A DNA stretch of 64,000 bases from Leptospira paudalimensis (lineage in GTDB: Bacteria; Spirochaetota; Leptospiria; Leptospirales; Leptospiraceae): positions 850,231 to 914,230 of the forward strand of contig NZ_JAMQPR010000001.1 of NCBI RefSeq assembly GCF_026151345.1, given 5' to 3'. The position numbers and the translations under genes were made by a program. Below are positions 27,900-38,656 of the stretch, one piece after another. The number at the start of each line of letters is the position of its first letter. Positions within the stretch are counted from its first letter, which is position 1. Under the pieces are notes generated by a model. That model did no database searches, had not been told where the DNA came from, and saw nothing but the letters and a program-made list of their open reading frames with translations.

Positions 27900-28289
27900 A
27901 TGCCTGAATTTAAATATAAAGGTAAATTGTACTATAATCCTGTAGAATTTGTATTAGTTTGGATAGGTGGTGCTTGGAAGATGCCCATCCTTTGGAGACT
28001 TAGAGAAAAAACATTACGGTATAGTGAAATCAAAAAAACGTTGAGTCATATTTCCGATAAAATGTTGGCACAGTCACTTCGTGAACTGGAAGAAAATGGT
28101 CTTGTCCATCGTAAGGTGTATGCGGTTGTCCCTCCCCGTACGGAATACTCTCTTACGGAACTTGGTAAAAAAACAATCCCCATCATCATTTCGTTACGAG
28201 AGCTTGGCATTACATTTATGAAAACTTCGGGAGCTTATACAGAAGATCTGGATTCATTTCCAAATGCAAAAACAACAAAGAAAAAATAG
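27900..28289 (+). CDS. HxlR-family winged-helix regulator
   Basis: This 129-residue regulator has a single HxlR winged helix. The chosen ATG at 27900 has TGGAGG at the right distance; an earlier TTG at 27879 would begin inside the operator palindrome. Family blocks are clear: WIGGAWKMPILWRL, LRYSEIKKTL, ISDKMLAQSLRELEENGLV and TEYSLTELGK. The N-terminal Cys that many HxlR proteins use for redox or electrophile sensing is replaced by Asn (NPVEF), and the protein has no Cys at all, so thiol sensing is excluded. Likely targets are itself and the divergent NADP-binding gene. Confidence 0.92.
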   Translation: MPEFKYKGKLYYNPVEFVLVWIGGAWKMPILWRLREKTLRYSEIKKTLSHISDKMLAQSLRELEENGLVHRKVYAVVPPRTEYSLTELGKKTIPIIISLRELGITFMKTSGAYTEDLDSFPNAKTTKKK

Positions 28290-28296
28290 ATGATTC

Positions 28297-28330
28297 ACTA
28301 CTTCTTCAATTTTTAGAAGAAGTAGTTTTT
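28297..28330. terminator. Bidirectional intrinsic terminator
   Basis: A perfect 11-bp stem, ACTACTTCTTC with GAAGAAGTAGT, encloses an 8-base loop and is followed by TTTTT. It lies between the convergent hxlR-type gene and the DJ-1/PfpI lipoprotein gene and best serves the + strand. Confidence 0.85.
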
Positions 28331-28343
28331 ATGAAATGGATCA

Positions 28344-29168
28344 CTAATTTAGGAGATCAATGAGAAGTTTTGCAGCTGCTTCTCCTGAATTTTGTTGTTG
28401 CCCTGTGATCAAAAAACCATCTCTGATCGCATAAGACGAGAAAGCTGGTGAGACTTTGAAAGTTGTGTTTTTTAATTTTTTTGCTTCTGTTTGGATTCGA
28501 TACGGTTGGATTTTTTGACCCACTGCTTTGTCGGCATAGTCTTCTTCTTCATCAGAAAATCCTGTCCAAGTTTTTCCATCTACTAATAGTTCACCATTTG
28601 ACTTTTTCGTTTCTAAAAGAATTGTAGTGGAGTGGCAAACGGCAACAGCAGGTTTATTGTTTTCATAAAATTGAACAAATAAGTTTTGTAAAAATTGATT
28701 TCCTTTGTATGTAAACATTGGTCCTTGTCCTCCAACTAGGAAAATCGCCACATACTCATCTGCCTTTACATCGGAGAGTTTTTTTGTATTGGATAAGGAA
28801 TCTTTGAATTCTTTTTTTTGTAAGTAACCTAGTGAGATTACATCGTGGGAAGAATAACCACTTGGATCGATTGGATTGGAATAAGAATCCATTTCAACTT
28901 TTCCTCCTTCTGTAGAAGCAAGTTCAACAGAGTATCCAGATTCGATAAAGACTCTCATTGGGTGTGTGAGTTCCGATGCCCAAAATCCAATGGGCCAACC
29001 AGTTTGTTTGGATACACTTGGACTACTGAGTACCATTAGGATTTTTCCCTTTGTTTGTTGTCCATGTGGGTGCACATAGGACTTAATTTCTACGACTCCT
29101 GTATGTTTGCCACAAGTTAGTATGGTAAACATAAGGATGAATAAAATGGAGTGAATGATTCGATTCAT
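28344..29168 (-). CDS. DJ-1/PfpI lipoprotein, Hsp31-like
   Basis: This 274-residue protein of the DJ-1/PfpI superfamily resembles the Hsp31/class I glutamine-amidotransferase-like group. Its signal peptide ends in FTILTC, giving a lipoprotein. The elbow AVCHST keeps the nucleophile Cys with its following His, and an upstream GGQGPMFTY loop matches the family. TGWPIGFWASELTHP near the start corresponds to the N-terminal Glu-containing region. Hsp31-like proteins act as glyoxalases, deglycases or chaperones; an envelope-anchored one is unusual. It is a single gene, with a strong palindrome in its upstream region. Confidence 0.85.
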   Translation of the reverse strand: MNRIIHSILFILMFTILTCGKHTGVVEIKSYVHPHGQQTKGKILMVLSSPSVSKQTGWPIGFWASELTHPMRVFIESGYSVELASTEGGKVEMDSYSNPIDPSGYSSHDVISLGYLQKKEFKDSLSNTKKLSDVKADEYVAIFLVGGQGPMFTYKGNQFLQNLFVQFYENNKPAVAVCHSTTILLETKKSNGELLVDGKTWTGFSDEEEDYADKAVGQKIQPYRIQTEAKKLKNTTFKVSPAFSSYAIRDGFLITGQQQNSGEAAAKLLIDLLN

Positions 29169-29279
29169 ACAAGTATCCTTAAAAGTTTCATTCGTTATTT
29201 CATTTTTTCAATTGAATCGTCAAACGGAAACTCAGGGATTGAGTAAGGTTTTGAATGTATGGAAGTAATGGTAAGTATA

Positions 29280-29293
29280 TTACTAATTAGTAA
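29280..29293. promoter_or_regulatory. 14-bp perfect palindrome upstream of the DJ-1/PfpI lipoprotein
   Basis: TTACTAATTAGTAA is a perfect palindrome 112 bp before the lipoprotein start, in the divergent gap shared with recQ. It resembles sites of winged-helix regulators of the HxlR or MarR type. It does not match the TACCAATTGGTA sites near the neighbouring HxlR gene exactly, so the regulator is uncertain. Confidence 0.4.
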
Positions 29294-29435
29294 TTAGCTT
29301 TATTGGTTTGGGTTTTAATCACTAACGAATCAATTTTCCCATTCATTTTACAAATAAATTTCATCAGTAGCTAAATCGTATGAAAAAAAGATCTCAATGG
29401 AATGAACATAATTAGATTGTGGTGAAAGGATCATC

Positions 29436-30872
29436 ATGAAAACGGACTTACAGCTTGGTACTTTTGGAATTACGGAATTCCGAGGGAATCAGGAATTGAT
29501 CATAAAACACGTAATCAGTGGCAAGAATGCTTTGGTCATTATGCCAACAGGAATGGGGAAATCAATTTGTTACCAAATTCCTGCTTTGGTTTTACAAGGA
29601 ACTTGTATTGTCATCTCTCCTCTCATTGCCTTAATGAAAGACCAAGTGGATTCTTTGGTGCAAAAAGGAATCTCGGCTACTTATATCAATTCTAGTTTAA
29701 ACCGCACAGAAAGGACAAAACGGTATGAAGCACTAAGAGCTGGTAAGTTGAAAATTGTATATGTCTCTCCTGAAAGATTCCAAAAAAAAGAATTTTTAGA
29801 GGTTCTGTCCAATTTACAAATTTCTCTATTGGCAATTGATGAAGCACATTGTATCAGCCAATGGGGTCATGACTTTCGTCCTGATTATTCAAAAATTAAC
29901 TGGTTCCGTGAGATTTTAAAATTTCCACCCACAATTGCATTAACTGCGACTGCCTCGAGTCGCGTTCAAAAAGATATTTTGAACCAAATGGGACTACAAT
30001 CTCATGAAATCCAAATTTTTGATGATGGATTGTTTCGACCAAATTTGCACTTGACTGTTGCAGAGTGTTTTGATGTAGAAACTAAATACAAACGGTTGTT
30101 AGAAGAATTAAAGTCCAAAAATGGAGTTTCTATTTTATACTTTAGTCTCATCCAGGAATTGGAAAATTTTAGTCGATGGTTGGATACCAAACGATTCCCT
30201 CATTTGGTGTATCATGGGAAACGATCCAACCAAGATCGAAGTGTGACTCTCACAAAATTTTTAAAATCAGATTCTGCTGTGTTACTCGCTACCAATGCAT
30301 TTGGGATGGGAGTTGATAAACCGAATGTCAGAAATGTTTTCCATGTACAGATTCCCGGAAGTATCGAAGCCTATTACCAAGAAATTGGAAGGGCAGGGAG
30401 AGATGGTAAACCTTCTGAATGCAAACTGTTTTATACGGAAGACGATTTGGCGATCCAAATGGATTTTATAGATTGGCAAAATCCAGATGTGTCCTACTTA
30501 AAAAAACTCTATATGTTGTTATCCCAAAAACAAGACCAACTTTCCGCCCTTGATTACGAAACAATCCAATCCTTCATGACGTATAAAAATAAGTCAGACC
30601 ATAGAGTTCAAACCGCTATCAATTTATTATCGCGTGTGGGTCTTGTGTCTGGTGATTTAGAACAAGGAACCTTACAACTGGAAAATGAATGGGATGATTC
30701 TCTATTTTCAAGAGAAGAATTAGAAGCAAAAAAAAAGGAAGGTGGAAAACGACTCTACCAAATGCTCCAATACACCAAAACAAATGATTGTAGGAGAAAG
30801 TTTATCCACCAGTATTTTGATTCCCCATTTATTTCTTGTGGGAATTGTGATCTTTGTTTAATGAGCGACTAA
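29436..30872 (+). CDS. recQ: RecQ-type ATP-dependent DNA helicase, short form
   Basis: This 478-residue 3'-5' DNA helicase of the RecQ family works in recombination and repair. Walker A is MPTGMGKS near 36-43, the DEAH box is AIDEAHCISQWGHDFRPDY near 136, and the second RecA domain ends with QEIGRAGRDG. The zinc-binding Cys set is visible at the end (CRRKF, then SCGNCDLC). The protein stops right after it, so the winged-helix RQC half and the HRDC domain of E. coli RecQ are missing. AAGGA stands at a proper distance before the ATG. A full-length RecQ may exist elsewhere. Convergent with a small unknown gene. Confidence 0.92.
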   Translation: MKTDLQLGTFGITEFRGNQELIIKHVISGKNALVIMPTGMGKSICYQIPALVLQGTCIVISPLIALMKDQVDSLVQKGISATYINSSLNRTERTKRYEALRAGKLKIVYVSPERFQKKEFLEVLSNLQISLLAIDEAHCISQWGHDFRPDYSKINWFREILKFPPTIALTATASSRVQKDILNQMGLQSHEIQIFDDGLFRPNLHLTVAECFDVETKYKRLLEELKSKNGVSILYFSLIQELENFSRWLDTKRFPHLVYHGKRSNQDRSVTLTKFLKSDSAVLLATNAFGMGVDKPNVRNVFHVQIPGSIEAYYQEIGRAGRDGKPSECKLFYTEDDLAIQMDFIDWQNPDVSYLKKLYMLLSQKQDQLSALDYETIQSFMTYKNKSDHRVQTAINLLSRVGLVSGDLEQGTLQLENEWDDSLFSREELEAKKKEGGKRLYQMLQYTKTNDCRRKFIHQYFDSPFISCGNCDLCLMSD

Positions 30873-30877
30873 CCTAC

Positions 30878-31180
30878 TTAAGCTGCCTTAAATTGATCAA
30901 AACCAAACTCACTAGGTTTGTAATAGTATCTTGCTTTTTCCCTAGAAAGATTTTGAACGGAAGTGGTTACATAATTTTCTTTAGTAATCCCATTTGGAAT
31001 CAATCGAAACAAATCTCTAAATTTATGAGTAGGTGGAACATTAAATTCCAAGCAGATCTCTTCTTCAATGGCAAGTAAACTTTCAAGATCGTTTTCTGAT
31101 TCCCTAATTGCATTTGTCCTATCTTCCATTTGCTTAGAAACATCAAAGTATTCTTCTAAAAGTGATTCTACGTAATCCAT
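30878..31180 (-). CDS. Small hypothetical protein
   Basis: This acidic protein of about 100 residues has no recognised domain. The ATG at 31180 (MDYVESLLEEYF) is preferred over one five codons earlier because AGAGG lies 6 to 7 bases before it. The N-terminal half looks like a helical hairpin (LLEEYFDVSKQMEDR, ESLLAIEEEICLEF); a Tyr-rich stretch follows (RYYYKPSEFGF). It ends 5 bp from the recQ stop on the other strand. Function unknown. Confidence 0.6.
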   Translation of the reverse strand: MDYVESLLEEYFDVSKQMEDRTNAIRESENDLESLLAIEEEICLEFNVPPTHKFRDLFRLIPNGITKENYVTTSVQNLSREKARYYYKPSEFGFDQFKAA

Positions 31181-31321
31181 AATTGACCTCTTCATTAAGG
31201 TTATCCTACTGCAAACCTAGGACAAAATAGAGGGGAAGGGAAAAAATTCAGAAAAAAAAGATAGAATTTTAAACTCTCAAATGCAGGATTTTTTTGAAAT
31301 TTCTTGTAACTAGGTGCGTTC

Positions 31322-31822
31322 ATGTTATCCATTCGTTCAATCATTTACGGGATTCTGTTTTTTTCTGTTTTGTTTTCTGCATGTTCCTCTCCTCCTACTC
31401 AAATCTCAGATTCTCCCACACTTGAAAAAGAGAAGGTAATGGAACGGAATTGGACTGTGAATCCGATGTGTTGTAAACTCTCTGCAGAGTTTTTAGGAGT
31501 CGTGGTGCTCGATCAAATTTGTGTGAGTGAAACTGAAACAAAATTAAAACTCCATACAAAGGATTGGAAACGAGTTTGTGTTCTTAAGGAAGGAATGGTT
31601 TTTCGTGATGAGTTGGGAACCAATTACCCATTCCTAAAATCGGAAGGTGTTGACTTATGCCCGAAACGGACAAAAATGAAAGACACACCATTTTATTTGG
31701 TGTTTACGAGTATGGATTCCCAATCAAAGTCTTTTGATCTGATTGAAGATAAAAATGCAAAATTTGCACATAAACCATGGACATTTGAAAGAGTGGATCT
31801 CAGCCAGTGCCAATGGCAATAG
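31322..31822 (+). CDS. Hypothetical lipoprotein
   Basis: This 166-residue lipoprotein has a signal peptide ending in LFSAC at residue 21. The mature part has six further Cys residues (two in MCCKL, then QICVS, RVCVL, DLCPK, SQCQW), enough for three disulfides in the periplasm. No known family was recognised. AGGTG precedes the ATG. It is followed by a long inverted repeat that may terminate both it and the convergent HiPIP gene. Confidence 0.75.
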   Translation: MLSIRSIIYGILFFSVLFSACSSPPTQISDSPTLEKEKVMERNWTVNPMCCKLSAEFLGVVVLDQICVSETETKLKLHTKDWKRVCVLKEGMVFRDELGTNYPFLKSEGVDLCPKRTKMKDTPFYLVFTSMDSQSKSFDLIEDKNAKFAHKPWTFERVDLSQCQWQ

Positions 31823-31832
31823 AGATAAAATC

Positions 31833-31883
31833 CAGTTTTGGTTCAAATCCAAAAGCTTAACCATTGAAGTGAACCAAAAACTG
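31833..31883. terminator. Long inverted repeat between convergent genes
   Basis: CAGTTTTGGTTCA (31833-31845) pairs with TGAACCAAAAACTG (31870-31883) with one bulged base, enclosing 24 bases. It sits between the convergent lipoprotein and HiPIP genes. The A/T runs are inside the stem and no U-tract follows, so terminator function is probable rather than certain. Confidence 0.5.
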
Positions 31884-31896
31884 TTCATAGTTCAAC

Positions 31897-32268
31897 TTAC
31901 ATTTTTTTAGAAAACGCTGAACACCAACCTTTTGTTGCCACAACACCATTCGTCAATATAGAACATTTTCCCCAACCTTCATTGAGTTTTGTAAATTGGG
32001 CACATTGGAGGCAAACTTGGTTTTTTGCTTTTGGGTGTTTTCTTTCTGGATACAAATTATAATCGGTATTCTTTGCGTCTTGGTGAAAACCTAATGCCTG
32101 TGCAGTGGGATCATTTTCTGATACTGGTTTTAAGCCATCTGGTGGCTCTGTCATTTTTTCTTCTTTTGTTCCTTTTGCAAATAAATTCCACTCTCCCCCT
32201 AAAAGGAAGAGAGTGGACGCAAGAACAATCGAACGTTTCAGAAATTGTTTGCGCGTGAACGGCTTCAT
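31897..32268 (-). CDS. High-potential iron-sulfur protein (HiPIP)
   Basis: This 123-residue periplasmic electron carrier with a [4Fe-4S] cluster shows the HiPIP layout: C-x2-C (QVCLQC), then GKC and GWC, with an aromatic-rich C-terminal fold. A basic N-terminal region (TRKQFLKRS) and hydrophobic stretch form a Tat-like signal, although the pair is KR rather than RR; folded cluster export by Tat is usual for HiPIPs. It starts 3 bp after the katG stop, so it is co-transcribed and should share PerR-type control. It may supply electrons in peroxide defence, for example to the secreted KatG, but this is an inference from the operon. Confidence 0.88.
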   Translation of the reverse strand: MKPFTRKQFLKRSIVLASTLFLLGGEWNLFAKGTKEEKMTEPPDGLKPVSENDPTAQALGFHQDAKNTDYNLYPERKHPKAKNQVCLQCAQFTKLNEGWGKCSILTNGVVATKGWCSAFSKKM

Positions 32269-32271
32269 GTT

Positions 32272-34512
<2,241 letters not shown>

Positions 34513-34520
34513 CTAGATTT

Positions 34521-34581
34521 AGTATAGAATTAGATTTAATCTAATCCCAGAGGCAAGCAAAATTTTTTAGATTCATTCTAA
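34521..34581 (-). promoter_or_regulatory. katG promoter with two PerR/Fur-type boxes
   Basis: A perfect 8-1-8 inverted repeat, ATTAGATT-T-AATCTAAT, lies at 34529-34545. A second, TTTAGATT-C-ATTCTAAA, with one mismatched pair, lies at 34565-34581. Their centres are 36 bp apart. On the - strand a TATACT hexamer (34521-34526) follows the first box, so a repressor there would block RNA polymerase. The 7-1-7 core TTAGATTTAATCTAA fits PerR/Fur family sites. Confidence 0.75.
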
Positions 34582-34666
34582 ATTTATACAGTGAATCTCC
34601 TTTTTTTGGTTCTGAAACTACCTGATGGGTCCTGATCCTATTTCGAATCCTTCGTTCTTCCAGTTT

Positions 34667-36166
34667 TTACGGTCCTAAGGTGAGTTTTTCCTTCCAAATC
34701 TTGGCAGTCTCAAAGAGTTTTTCCTTCCTCTCTTTTTGCATTCGGTGTAAATTTCCAACGAGGACAGCGGTTCGTGGGTTTTCGGAAAACTCGGATTGAT
34801 GCGTTTCAATAAACGACCAGTACAACCCATCCACGGCTTCTTCCCATTCCCCCTTAGGGAACTGGCCCATTTTTTGATAGTAGTTGGATCCGCATATGTA
34901 TGGTTTGGTGGCAAAAATTCCGCCGTCACTAAAGAGAGCCATCCCATACACATTGGGTCCCATCACCCAATCAGACGAATCTATGAACATCTCCATAAAC
35001 CAACGGTAAGCTTCTTTAGGATGGATTTCGAATAACACCATCAATGATCCAAGTACCATCAATCTTTCTATGTGGTGTGCGTATCCATATTGATTGCACT
35101 TTTTTATGACAAAATCGAGAGGTGGTATGCCAGTAGTACCATCAAACCAATGTTTTGTGAATTTCCGTTTGTGACCAAAATGGTTTTTTGATTCTTGGAT
35201 CTCTCCAAAATTTTGATCGATTCCCCGAATGAATTCACGCCAACCGATGATTTGTCGGATGAAACCTTCCAACGATTCAATTGGGATTTTATTTTTTTTT
35301 GCGTGATCGATTGTCGCTTCGATAACTTCTTTTGGAGTTAATAAACCAACATTTAAAAAGGGTGTGAGTACCGAATGTTGCAAAAAGGGAAAGGTTTGTG
35401 AAAATGCATCTTCGTAAGGACCAAATAAATCTAATCTTTCTTTTAAAAATTTCTCTAACCAATGTTTGGCACCCTTACGAGACGTTGGTAACCAAAAATT
35501 TTCAGTCTCTCCTGGATGGTTTGGAAAATGTGTTTCCACCAAATGAAAAACTTCCTTCTCTTTGGTTGTAAAATTGATTTGGGGCAAATTTGGTGCTTGG
35601 TAGGATTTTGGTAGTTTTTTTCGATTTTCAGTATCAAAACTCCATTTCCCACCAATAGGTTCTTTTTTATCATTCACTAACAGATTTAATGTTTTTCTTT
35701 GTGATTCATAAAAAGTTTTCATAAATGGTTTTTTATGAGTTAATAAATAGGATTCAAAATCTTTTCGTTTTGTGAGAAACATAGGAGATCTATGTTCGAT
35801 CCCTTTTGTTTTTGTCTTTTGGAGTAACGATAGAATTCTTTTTTCAAAAAAACGATCTTCGATTTCAAAGTAATGTAATTCTTCGATGGATTCCTTTAGA
35901 AGGAAATTTGAAAGTTGCACATCATAGGATTCGGATTTTACATCAAAAGGTTCGTAGTGAACCAAAAAACCTAATCCTTTTAGTTCTTCTGAATAGGCTC
36001 TCATCGCTAAAAAGAAAAATAAAATTTTATGTTTATGAAAGCGGTAGTAAGTACATAATTCTTTGTCTTCTCGTATAAAAACTATGTATTCGGAACGTTT
36101 TTCTTTGGGCAAAATCGAATCTAAATCGAAAAGTTGGTTTCCCAGGATGAGAAGGGCTTTTTTCAT
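34667..36166 (-). CDS. Cryptochrome/photolyase-related protein (FeS-BCP/CryB group), Fe-S cysteines absent
   Basis: This 499-residue flavoprotein is of the deoxyribodipyrimidine photolyase-related family. The N-terminal domain (ALLILGNQLFDLDS, RAYSEELKGLG) and the FAD-binding C-terminal half (IIGWREFIRG, YGYAHHIERLMVLGSLM, WVMGPNVYGMALFSDGG) are typical of the bacterial (6-4) photolyase/CryB group. Members normally bind a [4Fe-4S] cluster through four Cys, including a CxxC after KPY and a Cys before LYW. Here the matching stretches read KPYICGSNYYQKMGQFPKG and EEAVDGLYWSF, so the CxxC and the last Cys are missing and cluster binding looks lost. It probably still repairs or senses light. Monocistronic. 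Confidence 0.88.
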   Translation of the reverse strand: MKKALLILGNQLFDLDSILPKEKRSEYIVFIREDKELCTYYRFHKHKILFFFLAMRAYSEELKGLGFLVHYEPFDVKSESYDVQLSNFLLKESIEELHYFEIEDRFFEKRILSLLQKTKTKGIEHRSPMFLTKRKDFESYLLTHKKPFMKTFYESQRKTLNLLVNDKKEPIGGKWSFDTENRKKLPKSYQAPNLPQINFTTKEKEVFHLVETHFPNHPGETENFWLPTSRKGAKHWLEKFLKERLDLFGPYEDAFSQTFPFLQHSVLTPFLNVGLLTPKEVIEATIDHAKKNKIPIESLEGFIRQIIGWREFIRGIDQNFGEIQESKNHFGHKRKFTKHWFDGTTGIPPLDFVIKKCNQYGYAHHIERLMVLGSLMVLFEIHPKEAYRWFMEMFIDSSDWVMGPNVYGMALFSDGGIFATKPYICGSNYYQKMGQFPKGEWEEAVDGLYWSFIETHQSEFSENPRTAVLVGNLHRMQKERKEKLFETAKIWKEKLTLGP

Positions 36167-36263
36167 ACATTGTCTATTTTTTAGACAAAACTGTTTGTAA
36201 AAATGAGAATCGAAGTTTGGGAAAAGTTCTATTCTTAAAAGAAAAATCAGGTATAGTAAAAGG

Positions 36264-37652
36264 GTGAGTTATCAAATCATCATCGGGAAAAAAACATATC
36301 AGTTCCGTGACTTAAAGGAAGTTTTGGCAAAAGCATCTCCACGTCGTTCAGGAGATATTTTGAGCGGAGTTGCCGCAGAAAACCAAGAAGAGAGAATTGC
36401 GGCCCAAATGGTGTTAGCTGATATTTACTTATCAGATTTTTTAAATATCGAATTAATTCCGGCAAACAAAGATGAGGTGACAAGACTCATTTTAGAATCT
36501 CATGATCCTTCTGCTTTTAAGATGATTTCCCATTTAACGGTAGGAGGATTTCGGGACTTTTTACTATCGGAAACAACAGATCTATCTGTTTTAGAATCCA
36601 TTCGTATGGGACTTACTCCAGAAATGGTTGCTGCTGTTTCGAAACTCATGTCCAATCAGGATTTAATTTTAGTCAGTCAAAAAATCAAAATTATCACAAA
36701 GTTTCGAAATACAATAGGATTACCCGGAAGGTTGTCAGTTCGTTTGCAACCTAACCATCCCACCGATGACCCGAAAGGTATTGCAGCTAGTATCTTAGAT
36801 GGTTTGTTACTTGGTAGTGGAGATGCTGTGATAGGAATTAACCCTGCCACTGATCATGTGCCCACTTGTATTTCACTATTGGAAATGTTAGATAAAATCA
36901 TTCAAACATATTCCATCCCAACTCAATCATGTATCCTTACCCATGTTACCACCTCAATGCAAGTGATGCAAAAAGGAGCACCACTCGACTTAGTATTCCA
37001 ATCCATCGGCGGAACAGAAGCTTTGAATCAGAGTTTTGGGATCAATCTTTCTCTATTAGCAGAAGCAAGAGATATGGCATTGTCTTTGAAGAGAGGATCC
37101 ATTGGAAATAACGTGATGTATTTTGAAACAGGGCAAGGCAGTGCGTTGTCAGCTGGGGCACATCATGGAATTGACCAACAAACATTAGAAGTGAGAGCCT
37201 ATGCAGTTGCTAGAAAATTTTCTCCCTTACTTGTGAATACTGTCGTCGGGTTTATCGGCCCTGAGTATTTATACAATGGAAAACAAATCATTCGAGCAGG
37301 TTTGGAAGATCATTTTTGTGGAAAACTAATGGGTTTACCAATGGGAGTTGACATTTGTTATACGAACCATGCTGATGCAGACCAAGATGATATGGATACC
37401 TTATTAACTCTACTCGGAGTGGCAGGTTGTAATTTTATCATGGGGATACCTGGTGCTGACGATGTGATGTTATCATATCAAAGTACTTCATTTCATGATG
37501 CATTGTATCTAAGACAAGTATTGGGATTAAAACCGGCACCTGAATTTGAGCAATGGTTGGTTCAGAAAGGTATTTTTTCAAATGGAAAGCAGTTTTTGCC
37601 TGTTGAGAATCAAATGGTTGCTCTGTTTGAAAAAGAAATGAGGTTGGATTAA
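36264..37652 (+). CDS. eutB: Ethanolamine ammonia-lyase large subunit
   Basis: This is the adenosylcobalamin-dependent large subunit that converts ethanolamine to acetaldehyde and ammonia. The 462 residues match EutB along the whole length (ASPRRSGDILSGVAA, VRLQPNHPTDDP, INPATDHV, FETGQGSALSAGAHHG, CYTNHADADQDDMD). The start is a GTG at 36264 with a short AAGGG just before it. eutC follows 2 bp after the stop. No EutA reactivase, transporter or microcompartment gene is present here, so this is the minimal form of the pathway; acetaldehyde must be handled by enzymes elsewhere. Confidence 0.96.
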   Translation: MSYQIIIGKKTYQFRDLKEVLAKASPRRSGDILSGVAAENQEERIAAQMVLADIYLSDFLNIELIPANKDEVTRLILESHDPSAFKMISHLTVGGFRDFLLSETTDLSVLESIRMGLTPEMVAAVSKLMSNQDLILVSQKIKIITKFRNTIGLPGRLSVRLQPNHPTDDPKGIAASILDGLLLGSGDAVIGINPATDHVPTCISLLEMLDKIIQTYSIPTQSCILTHVTTSMQVMQKGAPLDLVFQSIGGTEALNQSFGINLSLLAEARDMALSLKRGSIGNNVMYFETGQGSALSAGAHHGIDQQTLEVRAYAVARKFSPLLVNTVVGFIGPEYLYNGKQIIRAGLEDHFCGKLMGLPMGVDICYTNHADADQDDMDTLLTLLGVAGCNFIMGIPGADDVMLSYQSTSFHDALYLRQVLGLKPAPEFEQWLVQKGIFSNGKQFLPVENQMVALFEKEMRLD

Positions 37653-37654
37653 AT

Positions 37655-38419
37655 ATGTCAAATTTAGATCGCTGGAAACAATTCACACAAGCAAGGATTG
37701 GCCTGACAAGATTTGGTGCTTCTATTTCCACCAAAGATATGTTAAAGTTTCGGCTCGACCATGCTAGGGCAAAAGATGCAGTTGTAAAGGAACCCTCTTG
37801 GGATCCAATTTTTGATCAGTTGAAATCGCTTACAAAGTTATATGGTATCCAACACCAATTTGTCAAAAGCCAAGTAACCTCTAAACAAGAGTATTTATTA
37901 AGACCTGATCTAGGCAGACGGCTTTCGGAAGATTCGAAAATCAAATTGGATGCAATGGACAGAGGTTTTGATTTAGGTATTGTTTGTGTAGATGGTTTGT
38001 CTGCGAAAGCAATTGATGAGAACTTACTTTTGTTTTTAGAAGAATTTCTATCAAAAATTGAAACTTTGCATCTTAAACTTGCACCTTTGGTAGTGGTGCA
38101 ATGGGGTAGAGTTGCGATCGGAGATGAAATATCCGAAATTTTACAATCTAAAATGTGTTTAGTGATCATTGGAGAAAGGCCAGGACTTACTTCCTCTGAT
38201 AGCCTTGGACTTTACTTTACATATGAACCAAAAATAGGAAAAACGGATGAAGCAAGAAATTGTATTTCCAATGTCAGACCACTTGGATTTCCATTACCAT
38301 TAGCCTGTGATAAAACAATTTATTTAATCCAAGAAAGTTTTTCCCAAAAACGCTCTGGAGTATTACTCAAAGACCAAATGCCTGAATCAAAACAGTATAC
38401 AATTCCCAAGAGTCAGTGA
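37655..38419 (+). CDS. eutC: Ethanolamine ammonia-lyase small subunit
   Basis: This 254-residue EutC partner completes the B12-binding site of the lyase. Family blocks are visible: ARIGLTRFGASI near the start, LDHARAKDAV, LRPDLGRRLS, GLSAKAIDEN, VVQWGRVAIGDEI, VIIGERPGL and TDEARNCISNVRP. It follows eutB with a 2-bp gap and overlaps the next small gene at TGATG, so all three are one operon. The family assignment is clear. Confidence 0.96.
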   Translation: MSNLDRWKQFTQARIGLTRFGASISTKDMLKFRLDHARAKDAVVKEPSWDPIFDQLKSLTKLYGIQHQFVKSQVTSKQEYLLRPDLGRRLSEDSKIKLDAMDRGFDLGIVCVDGLSAKAIDENLLLFLEEFLSKIETLHLKLAPLVVVQWGRVAIGDEISEILQSKMCLVIIGERPGLTSSDSLGLYFTYEPKIGKTDEARNCISNVRPLGFPLPLACDKTIYLIQESFSQKRSGVLLKDQMPESKQYTIPKSQ

Positions 38420-38640
38420 TGAAACATGAGGAAAAAATTTGCCCCAACTGTTTGCGAATTTTTGAATGTAAGGTTGGTTCCATTCAATTGTGCCAATGTA
38501 CGAAGGTTCAATTGACAAAAGAAGAAACTGAATATTTGGCAACTCAGTATACAGATTGTTTGTGTTTCCAATGTATGGAGACATTGGCATTCGAATACAG
38601 AGTGAACCAGAAGTTAGTTCACTTACCTTGGAAAATATGA
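38419..38640 (+). CDS. Cysteine-rich CWC-family small protein
   Basis: This protein of 73 residues has seven or eight Cys arranged as CPNC, FEC, CQC and CLCFQC, matching the Cys-rich CWC family, probably a zinc-binding or metal-chaperone knuckle. The ATG at 38419 overlaps the eutC stop (TGATG). A GTG one codon earlier is also possible. The translational coupling to eutBC suggests a link to the cobalamin enzyme, but the family is found in many contexts. Confidence 0.8.
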   Translation: MKHEEKICPNCLRIFECKVGSIQLCQCTKVQLTKEETEYLATQYTDCLCFQCMETLAFEYRVNQKLVHLPWKI

Positions 38641-38656
38641 ATATAGAAATTATAGT

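Noticed and set aside
31841..31850. GTTCAAATCC resembling a tRNA T-arm
   Set aside because: No acceptor, D or anticodon arms surround it; the sequence is part of a convergent-gene inverted repeat.
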